DNA from: Baffinella frigidus
Lineage: Eukaryota; Cryptophyceae; Cryptomonadales; Baffinellaceae
Assembly (NCBI GenBank): GCA_026770585.1
Contig: MU646400.1
Span: 431,761-443,167, forward strand
Direction: 5' to 3'
Length of the DNA stretch: 11,407 bases
Below the pieces are notes generated by a model. It was not told where the DNA came from, did not search any database, and saw nothing but the letters and a program-made list of their open reading frames with translations. Positions 10,791 to 11,407 of the stretch are shown here, one piece after another; the stretch's first letter is position 1; each line of letters starts with the position of its first letter. The translations under genes were made by a program, and so were the position numbers.

Positions 10791-10867
10791 ATGCTGTCCC
10801 CCAGTGGCATTATCCCCGAATGAATGCCGCCCATGGTGATAAACAATGCACCGAATGTATGCATCAG

Positions 10868-10925
10868 CGCGCGTTGCTATGCTCAACCAGCTTACCAGGC
10901 CCTCCATCACCCCGTCGGGCGGTAG
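10868..10925 (+). pseudogene. Copy 3 of exon E15 (3' half)
   Basis: It reads RVAMLNQLTRPSITPSGG plus AG before GTCATG. The nearest AG (10866-10867) would leave two extra bases, so phase does not match E15. The stretch from CCGAATGTATG upstream is shared with copy 4. Confidence 0.65.
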
Positions 10926-11002
10926 GTCATGCCTGTTCGAATGAATGTCATGGTGCGAAACAATGTACCGAATGCGTGTATCACCGTGTGTTGATTCTTG
11001 AC

Positions 11003-11056
11003 GCGTTGCTATGCTCAACCAGCTTGTCTGACCCTCCATCATCCCGTCGGGCGATG
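11003..11056 (+). pseudogene. Copy 4 of exon E15, with stop
   Basis: It reads VAMLNQLV, then TGA at the SRP position, followed by GCGATG|GTGACA where E15 has its donor. The period from copy 3 is about 132 bp. Confidence 0.7.
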
Positions 11057-11089
11057 GTGACATTCTCCCGTATCATGTTGGAATGTATG

Positions 11090-11130
11090 GACCTGCCCCC
11101 CGAAGGGGTGATGCAGGGCGTGGCAAGCTG
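11090..11130 (-). pseudogene. Inverted copy of the exon E15 3' end
   Basis: On the minus strand it reads QLATPCITPSGG plus AG before GTC, clearly the E15 end (QLSRPSITPSGG) including the donor G. It follows copy 4 head-on, so the duplication process can also invert fragments. Confidence 0.7.
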
Positions 11131-11202
11131 CGTGAGCGTAGGTCGATGCGATATGGTTGGTACCTGGTGAGATATGCGATGTGGTTGGTGTCGTGTGCGC
11201 AG

Positions 11203-11302
11203 GATCCCGGAATTGGCTGGTAGATGTGCAGGGTTCCGGAATGAGGCCCTTACGCGATCTGGTGGCTGGGCAAAATCCGGCAGCAGAAAGATAGATAGAT
11301 AG
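11203..11302 (+). CDS. Possible further or terminal exon (weak)
   Basis: After GTGTGCGCAG one base (G) would complete the codon left by E15, then the frame runs IPELAGRCAGFRNEALTRSG and on through WAKSGSRKID to a TAG inside the GATA repeat. The phase fit is suggestive, but the sequence is not coiled-coil, contains two near-repeated TTCCGGAAT/CCCGGAATT motifs, and the stop lies in a microsatellite. This is a guess only. Confidence 0.2.
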
Positions 11303-11308
11303 ATAGAT

Positions 11309-11407
<99 letters not shown>
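11290..11407. repeat. (GATA)n then (AT)n microsatellite to the window end
   Basis: Five GATA units (11290-11310) followed by 97 bp of uninterrupted AT. The AT run is self-complementary and probably limited the assembly here. Confidence 0.95.

Noticed and set aside
10761-11063. 100-codon minus-strand frame with repeated DLPPDGVMEGL..SWLSIATR
   Set aside because: The repetition comes from the antisense of E15 copies 3 and 4; the plus-strand reading fits the known exon and splice sites better.

Overview
The window looks like nuclear DNA of a eukaryote, not of a bacterium. No long open reading frame has gene-like composition. Instead there is a chain of short GC-rich coding blocks (9 to 41 codons), nearly all bounded by an upstream CAG and a downstream GT, and separated by introns filled with 7-nt satellites related to the plant/green-algal telomere unit CCCTAAA. 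A green alga, perhaps a prasinophyte with a repeat-swollen genome, is my best guess; this is inference, not proven. The window begins in poly-G and ends in (AT)n, so it looks like a whole small contig or a contig piece bounded by low-complexity sequence.

I read the window as the middle of ONE plus-strand gene for a long, charged, heptad-rich (coiled-coil) protein of unrecognised family. About fifteen exon types follow one another: E1 92-118, E2 433-492, E3 1284-1340, E4 2058-2141, E5 2654-2776, E6 4030-4124, E7 5812-5890, E8 6814-6904, E9 7760-7857, E10 8668-8742, E11 9040-9087, E12 about 9243-9293, E13 9494-9559, E14 10210-10284, E15 10412-10506. The best support is phase agreement. E6 ends with two bases of a codon and E7 begins with the one base that completes it. 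E8 ends with one base and E9 begins with two. The other junctions from E1 to E15 are phase 0, except the unresolved E11/E12 boundary. Neither the start codon nor a convincing stop is in the window.

The striking property is exon duplication. At least eleven exon types (E2, E3, E4, E5, E6, E7, E8, E9, E10, E13, E15, and probably E12) have extra complete or broken copies beside them: nine copies of E6-type sequence, seven of E8-type, four direct plus one inverted of E15-type, four of E10-type. Some copies keep splice sites and phase (E6b, E6c, E8b, E15b) and could be alternative or mutually exclusive exons. Others have lost the acceptor, shifted frame or gained a stop.

Introns by region: 119-432 telomere-like; 493-1283 foldback elements and a 207-bp hairpin element; 1341-2057 serial palindromes; 2142-2653 CCCGAAA arrays; 2777-4029 mostly unique with a dispersed repeat; 4125-5811 E6 tandem array, second hairpin element and CCCATCACC repeats; 5891-6813 telomere-like then A/T-rich; 6905-7759 E8 copies and dispersed repeats; 7858-8667 CCCGAAA variants and E10 copies; 8743-9039 CACCCTA array; 9560-10209 ACCGAAT array and a 163-bp hairpin element; 10507-11310 E15 copies. 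All telomere-like arrays lie in the same orientation, C-rich strand as sense, and their unit sequences contain neither GT nor AG.
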